Positions 1-8,574 are shown, counted from the first letter of the stretch. The stretch is 64,000 nt of DNA from Oceanicaulis alexandrii DSM 11625 (GCF_000420265.1 NZ_ATUP01000001.1:2480001-2544000), one strand, 5' to 3'. Numbers and translations are program-made. The notes: generated from the letters alone by a model not told the origin.

Positions 1-78
1 CTGCTGCGCGTCGGCAGAGGCCCCGCGGCGCCGCGCTCGCTGCGGCGTTCGGTCGAGGCGGTGATCGAGCCGGCTTAA
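1..78 (+). CDS. C-terminal end of an unidentified protein (partial)
   Basis: Frame 1 is open from the window edge to a TAA stop at 76-78. It gives about 25 residues ending in VEAVIEPA, with Arg and Ala in typical high-GC proportions. It overlaps the stop codon of the convergent S41 peptidase gene by 4 bp, the tight packing seen elsewhere in this window. The visible tail is too short to name the family. Confidence 0.5.
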   Translation: MLRVGRGPAAPRSLRRSVEAVIEPA

Positions 79-1463
79 CCGCCCTCGATCATCCCGACCA
101 CGCGCTCGATCGCAGCTCTATGGCCGGCGACGGGGGCGGCCTCGGGATAGATGTCGACCATGATGGCGGGCGGAAGGCCGCGGCCTTCAAATACGGCGCC
201 TGACCCGTCTTCAAACACTTCGTTGGACAGTTCCAGATACCAGCCATTGGGCAAGGGTTTGGCGAGCGGCGTGCTGAACGCGCCGCGCGTAACGCCGCCC
301 ACCTGAATCACATTGGGCAGCTGACGTAGCATCATCGTGGTGATCTCCCCGCCCGACACCGTCACATCGCTGGTCATCACATAGACCGGGCCCGTAAAGC
401 GCACGCCGTCATGGGGCGTGATCTCATAGTCTTCCGTCGCCTCGGGCGCGCCGGGCACGCTGACGCGATAGCCGAGAAACGCCTCATCAGTGAAGCGGGC
501 CGCAATGGCGCGGGTGACGGCGTCATAGCCGCCGCGATTGTTGGACAGGTCCAGAATGATCGCCTGATGGTCCGCAAACCGGGTGAGGGCGTCATCAAGA
601 ATGTCAGAGAGCGCGGCAAGCTCGGCCTGTGACCATTCAAGGCTTCCCGGCGTGTGCTCAGTGGTGAAGCCGCCCATGGTGAAGATCTGGATGTAGCCGA
701 TCGGCGCGCCGCTTTCGGGCGTGATCTCGCCCACGATCACCCGGTCGGCGATCAGCTCGGCGCCGGGGTCGAGCACGTCGTTGAAGAGCTGATCGACAAG
801 ACCATTGAGCCAAGCGCCTTCGCCCATGCCGTTCCGGATCATCGGCAAGGTGGCTCCAAGGCCTGCCTGGGCGCGGCGCGGTTCACCGTCCACCATCCCG
901 ATCAGCTTGGTGTGGGAATCGCCCAGCGGGTCCAGAAGGCCTGCCAGCACAGCCAACAGCGCCGCTTCGCCCATGCCGTCCTGCACATGAGGATGAGCCG
1001 CCGCGATTTGTGCATCCCAGTCCACGCCGCGCGCATCAAAGAAGCTGTAATGCCGGGCCATCACGCTGGCGAAAACATCAAAGATTGCGGTTTCCGTGGT
1101 CAGGTCTTCTGCGCCGCAAGACGGAGGCAGGGCGTCCAGCCGCTCAAAAGAAGCCGAGGCGTCGCCCGGCAGGTAATTGAGGCGGATGGACTGGCCGTCG
1201 CGCGACGGACGGAACAGCTGGTATTCCACCTGGCCCATCATCGGCGTGCTCTCATCGGGCGCCGGGCTGGCGTAACAGCCTGCTGGGGTGTCCTGCCAGC
1301 GGGTGATCCCGGTCGCGTTGATGTCGAGGATCCAGCCCTTTTCCCGACTGTACCAGACGCCCTCCGCGCGGCCATCGAGCGCTCCGTCTTCCGCAAAGAT
1401 GGGGTGGGCGCCCTGGGCGCTGCTCAGAAGCGCGACAGCAAGACTGATCAAAAGAAACATCAT
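75..1463 (-). CDS. S41 family peptidase (C-terminal processing protease-like), exported
   Basis: 462 residues. A signal peptide (about residues 1-18, ending SSAQG) suggests export. The second half is an S41/tricorn-like core: the strand motif DLSNNRGG (about 306-313) is the family signature before the nucleophile, and TSDVTVSGGE places the likely catalytic Ser at about 370, followed by GGVTRGAFSTPLA and the GRGLPPAIMV tail. No PDZ domain is obvious, so it resembles the small secreted S41 group rather than CtpA/Prc. It lies 61 bp downstream of the tetR gene on the same strand, with a palindrome (1479-1490) just before its start that matches the tetR operator. TetR control is therefore likely. 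The substrate cannot be inferred. Confidence 0.8.
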   Translation of the reverse strand: MMFLLISLAVALLSSAQGAHPIFAEDGALDGRAEGVWYSREKGWILDINATGITRWQDTPAGCYASPAPDESTPMMGQVEYQLFRPSRDGQSIRLNYLPGDASASFERLDALPPSCGAEDLTTETAIFDVFASVMARHYSFFDARGVDWDAQIAAAHPHVQDGMGEAALLAVLAGLLDPLGDSHTKLIGMVDGEPRRAQAGLGATLPMIRNGMGEGAWLNGLVDQLFNDVLDPGAELIADRVIVGEITPESGAPIGYIQIFTMGGFTTEHTPGSLEWSQAELAALSDILDDALTRFADHQAIILDLSNNRGGYDAVTRAIAARFTDEAFLGYRVSVPGAPEATEDYEITPHDGVRFTGPVYVMTSDVTVSGGEITTMMLRQLPNVIQVGGVTRGAFSTPLAKPLPNGWYLELSNEVFEDGSGAVFEGRGLPPAIMVDIYPEAAPVAGHRAAIERVVGMIEGG

Positions 1464-1478
1464 GGGAGCCTCAAAAAA

Positions 1479-1490
1479 TGACCGCGGTCA
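1479..1490. promoter_or_regulatory. Candidate TetR operator upstream of the S41 peptidase
   Basis: The 12-bp perfect palindrome TGACCGCGGTCA sits 16 bp upstream of the S41 peptidase ATG. A near-identical element occurs 22 bp upstream of the tetR start (2134-2147). Two copies, each before one of two adjacent co-oriented genes, are what an autoregulated TetR circuit would show. The binding role is inferred. Confidence 0.6.
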
Positions 1491-1524
1491 GCTTTTGAGG
1501 CGGTCGTCGTCCTTTGTCAAGCGA

Positions 1525-2112
1525 TCAGGCGGCCGCCAGCGACAGAAGGGTGCTGATACGCTCGTCCAGCGCGGCCCCAAGGTCAAAGCTCTCACCAGTG
1601 TTCAACCATTGGCGGATCACGCCTGTCAGGGCAGAGACATAGAGGGCGGACAGGGCTTCGGCATCAATCCCGGAGCGGATCTCGCCCCGCGCTTGGGCGG
1701 CTTTGATCAGGGTGCTGGCCTGGGTCTGGACCCGAAGGTCGATCTCACGCTCACTGCGCTGGATGTCGTCTGACTGCGGCGCGTAGGCATGCTTGGCGCG
1801 CCAGAGCACGGGTTCGGACCGGGCGAAGGTCACAGCGTTTTGCGCCATGATCAGAAAGGACTGAAGCAGCGGCTGGTCCTGGCGGGACCCCGATTTGAGG
1901 TCGGCGTTCTGCATCGCGTCTTCATACCAGGCGGCCAGCACATGCGCCTTGGTGGGAAAGTGATTGAAGAACGTGCCCTTGGCGACGCCCGCCGCCTTGC
2001 AGATGGCGGCGACGGAGGCGTCTTCATAGCCTGCTTCGCGGAACTGGGTCAGCGCCGCGTCATAGAGCGCCTGACGCACCCGGGCTTTCTTTGTGTCTCG
2101 TAATCCGGTCAT
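1525..2112 (-). CDS. TetR/AcrR family transcriptional regulator
   Basis: 195 residues from the ATG at 2112. The N-terminal helix-turn-helix is typical: ALYDAALTQFREAGYEDASVAAICKAAGVAKGTFFNHFPTK, where the G-TFFNHF recognition-helix signature is diagnostic of TetR. The C-terminal part is a variable ligand and dimerisation domain. An upstream in-frame ATG at 2178 would add 22 residues, but it would put the palindrome at 2134-2147 inside the coding region, so the shorter start is preferred. The likely target is itself and the S41 peptidase downstream. Ligand unknown. Confidence 0.85.
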   Translation of the reverse strand: MTGLRDTKKARVRQALYDAALTQFREAGYEDASVAAICKAAGVAKGTFFNHFPTKAHVLAAWYEDAMQNADLKSGSRQDQPLLQSFLIMAQNAVTFARSEPVLWRAKHAYAPQSDDIQRSEREIDLRVQTQASTLIKAAQARGEIRSGIDAEALSALYVSALTGVIRQWLNTGESFDLGAALDERISTLLSLAAA

Positions 2113-2133
2113 CCCATAGATATGCCGCAAATC

Positions 2134-2147
2134 ATGACTGCGGTCAT
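2134..2147. promoter_or_regulatory. Candidate TetR operator in the tetR promoter
   Basis: ATGACTGCGGTCAT is an interrupted palindrome (ATGAC/GTCAT arms). It shares TGAC-YGCGGTCA with the perfect palindrome at 1479-1490. It lies in the intergenic gap between divergent tetR (start 2112) and tlyA (start 2214), so it could also touch the tlyA promoter. Confidence 0.6.
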
Positions 2148-2213
2148 CCAGTCTGCTGATTTGGGTTTTGCGCCGCACTTGGATAAAACCAGCCGCCTGA
2201 TCATGAGGGTTTC

Positions 2214-2951
2214 ATGCGCGCAGACAAATTTCTGGTCGAGCACGGCTATTTCGACACCCGCGCCAAGGCGCAGGCGGCGATTGCGGCGGGCAAGGTGATC
2301 GTCAACGGCGAAGCGCTTCGCAAAGCCTCCCAGACCGTGCCTGCTGGCGCCGAGGTGCAGGCGGAGGCCGCCCATCCCTATGTCAGCCGGGCGGCGCTGA
2401 AACTGGTGGAAGGGCTGGATGTGTTCGGCGTCGATCCGGCGGGGCGGGTCTGTCTGGATGTGGGCGCCAGCACGGGCGGTTTCACCCAGGTGTTGCTCGA
2501 GCGCGGCGCCCGGCACGTCATCGCGGTGGATGTGGGCCGCGACCAGCTGGATGCGGCGCTGAAAGGCGATCCCCGCGTGCTGAGCCTTGAAGCGACCGAC
2601 GCCCGCACGCTGACGCTCGATTCGATCGGCGGCGTGGCGCCGGACCTCGTGGTCTGTGACGCCAGCTTCATCAGCCTTGAGAAAGTGCTCGCCCGTCCGC
2701 TGGAGTTGGCGGCGCCGAAGGCGGAATTGATCGCGCTGTTCAAACCCCAGTTCGAGGTCGGCCCCAAGCATGTGGGCAAGGGCGGCGTCGTGAAGGATGA
2801 GGCGGCGGTGGATCGCGCCAAAGAAAACGCCCGCGCCTTTTTGGCGCGGGCGAGTGTCCCGGTCGAGCGGGAGACTGGCAGTCCTATCCGGGGAGGAGAC
2901 GGGAACTGCGAATATCTGTTCTACGGCGCCAAGGCCGTCTCGGATCAGTAG
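2214..2951 (+). CDS. tlyA: TlyA family rRNA (cytidine-2'-O)-methyltransferase
   Basis: 245 residues, the usual TlyA length. An N-terminal S4 RNA-binding domain (MRADKFLVEHGYFDTRAKAQ through the VNG segment, residues 1-60) is followed by an FtsJ/RrmJ-like SAM methyltransferase domain with the motif I stretch LDVGASTGGFTQVLLERGA and the later DLVVCDASFISL. TlyA enzymes 2'-O-methylate cytidines in 16S and/or 23S rRNA; older annotation calls them hemolysin A. Which rRNA is modified here cannot be told. The 3' end overlaps the convergent glycine-zipper gene by 7 bp. Confidence 0.92.
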   Translation: MRADKFLVEHGYFDTRAKAQAAIAAGKVIVNGEALRKASQTVPAGAEVQAEAAHPYVSRAALKLVEGLDVFGVDPAGRVCLDVGASTGGFTQVLLERGARHVIAVDVGRDQLDAALKGDPRVLSLEATDARTLTLDSIGGVAPDLVVCDASFISLEKVLARPLELAAPKAELIALFKPQFEVGPKHVGKGGVVKDEAAVDRAKENARAFLARASVPVERETGSPIRGGDGNCEYLFYGAKAVSDQ

Positions 2952-3778
2952 GTCGAGGCCGGGCGCCAGACGCCGTCCGCGCCCTGGCACATCCAGGTCA
3001 CAGAACCATTGCTTGAGCCCATATTGCGGCAGGCGCCGCCCGGCTGGGCGTTGGATGGAGCGCCGGAGCTGGCGGTATAGCTGCGCGCCTGAGGGGCAGG
3101 CTGGGATTGCGGCTGGTAGGGCTGATCGAGATAGGGCTGGGCCGGCTCGTCATAGCCATAGCTTTCTCCGCCCAGAAGCTCGCCTTGCGATGCGGAGGAG
3201 CTACGATAGGTGCGCTGGTCATAGCCCTGATCGTAACCCTGATCATAGCCGCCCTGATAGCCGTTATTCTGATAGCCGCCGTTCTGATAGCCTTGATCGG
3301 GATAGGCGTAACCGCCCTGATCATAGCCGCCGCCATAGCCGGCGTTGCGCAGATGCTCGCACCCATTGCCGCGGCCGGAAATGGCTGCGCCGGCGAGGGC
3401 GCCCAGACCGGCGCCGGCCAGAACCGCGCCGTCATTGCCGTCTTCCTTGTAGCCGCGTCCACGGTCATAGCGGTCGCCGCGACGATAGCCGCGCCCGTAA
3501 TAATCGCGATGACGGTCCCGGCCGCGATAATTGCGCTCGCGGTCCCGGTCCTGTCGATCATCATGCACTTCAGCGCCGATCACCGCGCCAAGAACGCCGC
3601 CGATCACAGCGCCCGCCACTTGGCGGTTACGCTGGGAGGCCACGCAGGCCTCATAGCTTTGCGGGGCCGAGGAGGCTGAATTGTTGCGATAGGTCTGCGC
3701 CTGGGCGCCAGTGGCGGCCAGCGGCAGAAGCAGGGCGGCGCCCGTCAGGGCGGAGACTGCAAAACGCGAACGGATCAT
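2945..3778 (-). CDS. Glycine-zipper envelope protein, secreted, Gly/Tyr/Gln-rich C-terminus
   Basis: 277 residues from the ATG at 3778, chosen because GGAGG lies 8 nt upstream; an in-frame start 15 bp earlier lacks this. A signal peptide (ALLLPLAATGAQAQ) precedes two glycine-zipper segments (VAGAVIGGVLGAVIGAEV and AVLAGAGLGALAGAAISG), separated by a charged Arg/Asp/Tyr linker. The C-terminal half is low-complexity: repeated GYQNxGYQ and GYDQGYDQ units, then a short Cys-containing end (GACRNMG...TWMCQG). Glycine zippers of this type (17 kDa antigen, 2TM) occur in outer-membrane-associated proteins. The next gene on this strand has the same architecture. No function can be assigned. Confidence 0.7.
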   Translation of the reverse strand: MIRSRFAVSALTGAALLLPLAATGAQAQTYRNNSASSAPQSYEACVASQRNRQVAGAVIGGVLGAVIGAEVHDDRQDRDRERNYRGRDRHRDYYGRGYRRGDRYDRGRGYKEDGNDGAVLAGAGLGALAGAAISGRGNGCEHLRNAGYGGGYDQGGYAYPDQGYQNGGYQNNGYQGGYDQGYDQGYDQRTYRSSSASQGELLGGESYGYDEPAQPYLDQPYQPQSQPAPQARSYTASSGAPSNAQPGGACRNMGSSNGSVTWMCQGADGVWRPASTY

Positions 3779-3912
3779 GAGGAAACCCTCCAAGTCTGAC
3801 GCCGCAGCGCCGGTTTGTTACGTTGCCAACACCCTACACGCTCCGCCATGAGCGCTAGATGAACGGGCATGGTTTATTGTTTCTGAAGGGAAAAGCAGAC
3901 GCCGGATGACAA

Positions 3913-3946
3913 AACGGGCCCGCCATAAAGCCATGGCGGGCCCGTT
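3913..3946 (-). terminator. Intrinsic terminator-like hairpin
   Basis: A perfect 14-bp inverted repeat (AACGGGCCCGCCAT and its complement) with a 6-nt loop, followed on the minus strand by TTTTG. It lies about 120 bp past the stop of the Arg-rich gene at 4065-5180 and before the glycine-zipper gene, separating the two transcripts. Confidence 0.75.
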
Positions 3947-4064
3947 CCTGTCCCCGGATCCCGTCCCCACAGGATCCAGGCGTCCCGACCCGGTTAGAGC
4001 GACCGGTCGAAACAGCATTCAGGCGCGAGAGAGTGTGCGCCTGAACGCGAAATCATAAGCGCGG

Positions 4065-5180
4065 TTACTGGCGGCGCGCCACCTCCCACCGGCCATAGTT
4101 GTCCTGACACATGCGGACACGATCGTATGAGACCTGACCGTTGGGCAGGAAGATTTCCGCATCCCCCCAGCGGCACTGACGCGGACCCCAGCTATGGTAA
4201 TCGCCGGCGCGGACCACGCCGCGGACGCCCGAATACGGGTTGGCCCAGTAATAGGGCTGGTCGGTGGTGAAGGCGGAATGCAGGCCGTAGCGATACTGGC
4301 CGCGGTCGCAATCATTGAGCGATGCGCCGAGACCCGCCCCGATCAGACCGCCCGCAAGATAGGCGCCGCCATCGCCGTCACCCAGCGCGCCGCCGAACAG
4401 CGCGCCGATCAGGGCGCCCGCGATCAGGGCGTCGCCATCGGTGCGGCAGAACTGGTCGGTATAATAGAACTGGTGGCTGTTATAATGGCGATAGCGGTCA
4501 TGATAGCGCCAGTTGCGGCCATAGGACGGGCGGTGATTGACCGAATAGTGCACGACCCGGCGCGGCGGCGGGCTATAGCGGTTATGGCCCCGGCGGTCAT
4601 GATTGTAATAGCGGCGCTGGTCGCGACGATAATCATGTCGCGCATCGCGGCGCACGTCCCGGCGATACTCCCGGCGCGCCTCACGCCGCACATCCCGGCG
4701 GTATTCGCGTCGGGCTTCACGACGGGCGTCTTGACGAATTTCCCGCCGGACTTCGCGGCGGTGTTCCCGGCGATCCTCACGCCGCGCCTCGCGACGGTGT
4801 TCCCGACGATCTTCGCGCCGCGCCTCACGGCGGTCCTCACGACGACCTTCGCGGCGGGCGTCTCTACGGTCTTCGCGCCGGGCTTCACGCCGCGCTTCGC
4901 GACGTTCGCCGCGTTGATCGCCTCGCGCCTCCCGGCGGCGCTCCTGACGCCCTTCTTCGCGATTGCCGCCCCGACCGCCACGCGCATCACGTCGCTGTTC
5001 GCGTCGGTCGCCACGGGCTTCGCGTCGCCGTTCCTGTCGATCAGCGCGGCGTTCCTGGCGTTCTTGTTCAAAACTGGTGATCGCGGCGTCCGCGGCATAG
5101 GCGGAGGGCGCGAGAAGCAGGCCCGGCGCCACGATGGCGGTCGACAACAGGCATGTAGCGGCGAGGGTTTTCAGGCGCAT
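4065..5180 (-). CDS. Secreted protein with long Arg-rich repeat and glycine zipper
   Basis: 371 residues from the ATG at 5180 (MRLKTLAATC), which gives a clean signal peptide ending near APSAYAA. An earlier in-frame ATG at 5246 would bury it. Residues about 41-190 are an Arg-dominated repeat built on a 4-residue period (RREA, RRED, RREH, RREY, RRDV). A Tyr/His/Arg linker follows, then a glycine zipper (ALIAGALIGALFGGALG and AYLAGGLIGAGLGASL, about 251-287). The C-terminal domain has two Cys (CRWGDAEIFLPNGQV...MCQDNYGRWEV). The repeat is strongly basic overall and could bind polyanions such as LPS or nucleic acid, but this is conjecture. It is a tandem neighbour and architectural relative of the 2945-3778 product. 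Confidence 0.65.
   Translation of the reverse strand: MRLKTLAATCLLSTAIVAPGLLLAPSAYAADAAITSFEQERQERRADRQERRREARGDRREQRRDARGGRGGNREEGRQERRREARGDQRGERREARREARREDRRDARREGRREDRREARREDRREHRREARREDRREHRREVRREIRQDARREARREYRRDVRREARREYRRDVRRDARHDYRRDQRRYYNHDRRGHNRYSPPPRRVVHYSVNHRPSYGRNWRYHDRYRHYNSHQFYYTDQFCRTDGDALIAGALIGALFGGALGDGDGGAYLAGGLIGAGLGASLNDCDRGQYRYGLHSAFTTDQPYYWANPYSGVRGVVRAGDYHSWGPRQCRWGDAEIFLPNGQVSYDRVRMCQDNYGRWEVARRQ
4611..5060 (-). repeat. Degenerate 12-bp tandem repeat encoding RRxx units
   Basis: About 450 bp of degenerate tandem repeats with a 12-bp period (variants of CGCCGCGAGGCG-type units on the coding strand). They encode four-residue RR-[ED]-[AHYVD] units. The units vary by synonymous and conservative changes, so the repeat looks old and maintained at protein level rather than a fresh slippage product. 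Confidence 0.8.
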
Positions 5181-5344
5181 GAGCTGGGCCCTTTCCTGTG
5201 CTGCGGCGGGAATCCCCGCTTGGTAAACAAACCTTAAAAAATCCAAGCTGAGCGGGACATGAACAGTATTGTCAGAAAAGGGGCGGGCGCTTGTCTTGCT
5301 CTGCGCGCTTGACCGCGCAGCCTGCGCCCGGCATTGGCAAGGCT

Positions 5345-6616
5345 ATGAACAGACGTCGCACCACCGCCCCCAAACCCGTCCATGTTGAAACCCTGATCGC
5401 GGAGAGCCTCGGCGCGCGCGGAGACGCCGTCATGGACGGCCCTGTCTTCACCCCCGGATTGCTGCCCGGCGAGGCGGCGAAAGTGGAGGTTCAGGGCCAG
5501 CGCGGCCGCGTGCTCGAACGCCTGACGCACAGCCCGGACCGGGTCGAGCCTTTCTGTCCGGTGGCCGAACGCTGCGGGGGCTGCTCGCTGCAGCACTTTG
5601 AAGAGAGCGCCTATCGCAGCTGGAAACGCCATCTTGTGGTGGATGCCCTCCATAAAGCCGACGTTCAGGCTGAAGTGCGTACGCTGGTGGACGCCCATGG
5701 CGAAGGCCGCCGCCGTCTGACGCTGCATACGCAACGCTTCGGCGCCAAGCTGGTGGTGGGTTTCGCCGAGCGCGCGGGCGACAAGATCGCTGACATTACG
5801 GATTGCCCCGTGGCGACGCCCGGCCTGCGCGCCTCGATCCCCGGCCTGCGCAAACTCGCCGAAGTGGCGACGCCCAAAAAGGGCCGGATCGACATCCACG
5901 CGCTTGATTGCCAGCCCGGCCTCGACATCTCGGTGCATGGCGTCAAGGAAATCAGCCTCAATCTGCGCGAAGCGGGTGCTGAGCTTGCGGGCAAGTATAA
6001 CTGGACCCGCGTCACCATTGGCGATGATCCGCTGATCGAGTTTGCAGCGCCGGTCGTCAAGTTCGGCGACACCAAGGTCACGCCATCCCCTGGCGGTTTC
6101 CTGCAAGCCACCGCCGAGGGCGAGGCCGTGCTGGCGGGACTGGTGGATGAAGCGGTGAACAGCCTTGAGGGCAAAGGCCCGTTCAAGGCGGCGGACCTGT
6201 TCGCCGGCGCCGGCGCCTTCGCCCTGCGTCTGGCGCGGACAATGCCGGTGCTGGCGGTTGAGGGCGATAGCGGCCTTCTGCGCGCTCTGCAACGCGCCGC
6301 CCAGCGCACGCCGGGGCTGAAGCCCGTGGATGCGCGGGTGCGCGATCTGGCGTTGGAGCCGATCACCCCCAAAGAACTCGAAGGCTTTTCGCTGGTGGTC
6401 ATGGATCCGCCGCGTGCGGGCGCCAAGGCCCAGGCCGAGCGTCTGTCAGACAGTCAGGTTCCCGTGATCGTCTCGATCAGCTGCAATCCTTCAACCTTCG
6501 CCCGCGACGCAGCGATCCTGATCGAGGGCGGCTACCGGATGGGCCCCGTCACCCCGGTCGACCAATTCAAATGGACCGGCCATGTGGAATCCGTGGCGGT
6601 GTTTAGGCGTAGATGA
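5345..6616 (+). CDS. RlmD/TrmA-family RNA (uracil-C5)-methyltransferase
   Basis: 423 residues from the ATG at 5345. An N-terminal TRAM-like beta domain (VETLIAESLGARGDAVMDG...VEVQGQRGRVLERL) is followed by the iron-sulfur cluster cysteines C-x5-C-x2-C (FCPVAERCGGCSLQHF), with a fourth Cys in TDCPVATPG. The C-terminal SAM methyltransferase domain has the DLFAGAGAFALRLA motif I, the VVMDPPRAG motif IV, and the catalytic Cys in SISCNPSTFARD. The family makes m5U in 23S rRNA or tRNA. TRAM plus Fe-S favours the RlmD/RlmCD side, but the exact target is uncertain. The earlier in-frame start (5291) has no better support. Confidence 0.88.
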   Translation: MNRRRTTAPKPVHVETLIAESLGARGDAVMDGPVFTPGLLPGEAAKVEVQGQRGRVLERLTHSPDRVEPFCPVAERCGGCSLQHFEESAYRSWKRHLVVDALHKADVQAEVRTLVDAHGEGRRRLTLHTQRFGAKLVVGFAERAGDKIADITDCPVATPGLRASIPGLRKLAEVATPKKGRIDIHALDCQPGLDISVHGVKEISLNLREAGAELAGKYNWTRVTIGDDPLIEFAAPVVKFGDTKVTPSPGGFLQATAEGEAVLAGLVDEAVNSLEGKGPFKAADLFAGAGAFALRLARTMPVLAVEGDSGLLRALQRAAQRTPGLKPVDARVRDLALEPITPKELEGFSLVVMDPPRAGAKAQAERLSDSQVPVIVSISCNPSTFARDAAILIEGGYRMGPVTPVDQFKWTGHVESVAVFRRR

Positions 6617-6685
6617 GCTGAATTCCCGGGCGAGCATCGCGAAGACCCGGGACCTCGGTCCGCGAGAAGCGCCCTATTCTGATGA

Positions 6686-6727
6686 AGGCCCCGGCTCTGC
6701 GCTGAGCCTGGCCGGGGTTTCAAGTTT
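6686..6727 (+). terminator. Intrinsic terminator after the RNA methyltransferase
   Basis: The stem CCCCGGC/GCCGGGG is extended by wobble pairs, has a 15-nt loop, and is followed by TTTCAAGTTTTT on the plus strand. It lies between the convergent methyltransferase and aroC genes. Confidence 0.65.
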
Positions 6728-7816
6728 TTACCGATATGCCGCAGCGCGCAGTTTGTGATCGGCGAGCACAAGGGCGGCCATGGCTTCGGCCACCGGCACG
6801 CCGCGAATGCCCACGCAGGGATCATGACGGCCCTTGGTGACCACTTCGGTTTCCTGAAGGTCCCTGGTCAGGGTCTGGCGCGGAATGCGGATCGAGGAGG
6901 TGGGCTTGATCGCCACGCGCACCAGCACATCCTGCCCGGTGGAAATGCCGCCCAGAACGCCGCCATTATTATTGGACAGAAATTCAGGCTGGCCGTCCGG
7001 TCCCAGGCGCATCTGATCCGCCGCGTCCTCGCCGCGCTGGGCGGCGGCCTCAAGGCCGGACCCGATCTCGACGGCTTTTGCCGCGTTGATCGACATCATG
7101 GCGCTCGCCATGTCTGCATCAAGCTTGCCATAGACCGGCGCGCCCCAGCCTGCGGGCACGTTCGAGCACACCACTTCAATCAGCGCGCCGACCGAGCTGC
7201 CGTCCTTGCGGATCTGATCCATATCGGATTCCCAGAGTTTGGCGGTTTCGGCGTCCGGGCAGAAGAAGTCGTTCTCGCGCACCTGATCCCAGTCCCAGCG
7301 TGACCGGTCGATCTTGCGCGCGCCGATCTGGACGAGGGCGGCGCGGATCGTGATCTTATCGCCCAGCACCTTGCGCGCGACCGCGCCGGCTGCGACGCGG
7401 GCGGCGGTCTCACGCGCCGAGGAGCGCCCGCCGCCGCGATAATCGCGCACGCCGTATTTGGCGTCATAAGTGAAGTCGGCGTGGCCTGGCCGCCATTTGT
7501 CGCGAATGTCTGAATAATCCTTGGAGCGCTGATCGGTGTTCTCGATCATCAGCGAGATCGGCGCGCCGGTGGTGACCTGACCGCCTGTGCGCTCGTCTTC
7601 AAAGACGCCGGACAGGATTTTCACTTCATCGGCTTCGCGCCGCTGGGTGACATGACGAGACGTGCCGGGCTTTCTCAATTCCAGCCAGGGCTGGATGTCG
7701 CTTTCCGTCAGCGTGATCCCCGCCGGGCAGCCGTCAATGACGCAGCCGAGCGCGGGACCGTGGCTTTCGCCCCAGCTGGTGAAGCGGAACAGGTGACCGA
7801 AGGAATTATGGGACAT
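6728..7816 (-). CDS. aroC: Chorismate synthase
   Basis: 362 residues, full family length. The start [34 protein letters not shown] is the AroC N-terminal signature. Other conserved stretches are [37 protein letters not shown] and [28 protein letters not shown]. It catalyses the FMN-dependent conversion of 5-enolpyruvylshikimate-3-phosphate to chorismate, the last shikimate-pathway step, in the cytoplasm. A J-domain gene lies upstream on the same strand, 61 bp away. Confidence 0.97.
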   Translation of the reverse strand: MSHNSFGHLFRFTSWGESHGPALGCVIDGCPAGITLTESDIQPWLELRKPGTSRHVTQRREADEVKILSGVFEDERTGGQVTTGAPISLMIENTDQRSKDYSDIRDKWRPGHADFTYDAKYGVRDYRGGGRSSARETAARVAAGAVARKVLGDKITIRAALVQIGARKIDRSRWDWDQVRENDFFCPDAETAKLWESDMDQIRKDGSSVGALIEVVCSNVPAGWGAPVYGKLDADMASAMMSINAAKAVEIGSGLEAAAQRGEDAADQMRLGPDGQPEFLSNNNGGVLGGISTGQDVLVRVAIKPTSSIRIPRQTLTRDLQETEVVTKGRHDPCVGIRGVPVAEAMAALVLADHKLRAAAYR

Positions 7817-7877
7817 GGAAAGACGCCAAGCAGAAACCGTTACAAGCGCAGCACTCTAGGCGGGCTTGGCGCTGGCG

Positions 7878-8471
7878 TCACGCGGCGTTGCTGCCGCCGC
7901 CGCGCACCCATTTGGCGAACCGGGCGGCGGGTGAGGCTTTGACGAAGCGGTCACAGAACGCTTTCAGCAGATTGGTGTGCGCGTCCGCATCTTCCTGGGC
8001 TTCCTCGACTTTGGTGTCGTCGAACTTTTTCTTCATCGCCGCCAGACGCTTGAGTTCGGCCTCGCCCTGCTGGTTGAGGTCGGCGTTGACCATTACATCC
8101 TGAACCTTGATGTGAACGCGCCAGAGCGGATCGCCGATGGGCACCACGACCGTGCCGTTCTTCACCGCGACCGGGATGCGGATCATCGCTTCGCGGTCAT
8201 GGATCTTGATGGTGCGGATGCCGCCCTTGCGCGCTTCTTCCGGCGTGATCGTGATGTCGTGACGGCGCGGCGCAAAGCGGCGCAGGACCTCATAGGCCTT
8301 GAGCATGCGCTGGAGCTTGGCGACGGTCTGGGGATCGCCGCCCTCGGCGGTATCGGGGTGAACATCCTTGATCAGAGCGCGAAAGCGGTCACGGACGACG
8401 GAGAAATCCTCGTCGCCATCAAGGCCAAAAACCTTGTACGCCTTGACTATCGCTTCATGCGGCTCGCTCAT
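7878..8471 (-). CDS. J-domain (DnaJ-like) protein
   Basis: 197 residues from the ATG at 8471 (MSEPHEA); a start 9 bp earlier is also possible. A degenerate J domain covers residues 5-65, with the HPD tripeptide at 38-40 that activates DnaK. A short beta-rich segment follows (TITPEEARKGGIRTIKIHD...IRIPVAVKNGTVVVPIGD) resembling a DnaJ C-terminal substrate-binding unit. No Gly/Phe region and no Cys zinc finger are present, so this is not classical DnaJ. The C-terminal ~70 residues are charged and helical. It is divergent from pdxH. Client unknown. Confidence 0.82.
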   Translation of the reverse strand: MSEPHEAIVKAYKVFGLDGDEDFSVVRDRFRALIKDVHPDTAEGGDPQTVAKLQRMLKAYEVLRRFAPRRHDITITPEEARKGGIRTIKIHDREAMIRIPVAVKNGTVVVPIGDPLWRVHIKVQDVMVNADLNQQGEAELKRLAAMKKKFDDTKVEEAQEDADAHTNLLKAFCDRFVKASPAARFAKWVRGGGSNAA

Positions 8472-8574
8472 ACTGCCCATATTACACGGGTTTTATTGTC
8501 GAATCGTTGACCTGACCGCCAAGCTGACTAGGTGAGAGGTCTCAAAGCCCGTCGGGGCCGTCAGGAGACGTCTT

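Noticed and set aside
2109-2990. 293-residue minus-strand frame across tlyA
   Set aside because: It lies antisense to tlyA, which has clear S4 and methyltransferase motifs; the antisense product has no recognisable features.
4611-5060. Regular repeats considered as a CRISPR array
   Set aside because: Period is 12 bp with no unique spacers, and the repeat encodes a protein motif. No cas genes or direct repeats of CRISPR type occur in the window.
4194-5237. 347-residue plus-strand open frame rich in Ala, Ile, Val and Pro
   Set aside because: It is the antisense shadow of the Arg-rich repeat gene; the opposite strand has a signal peptide, a ribosome site and a sensible domain order.
6620-6690. 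GC-rich repeat between the methyltransferase and aroC considered a small RNA
   Set aside because: No promoter, only a terminator-type hairpin at its end; nothing supports a separate RNA gene.
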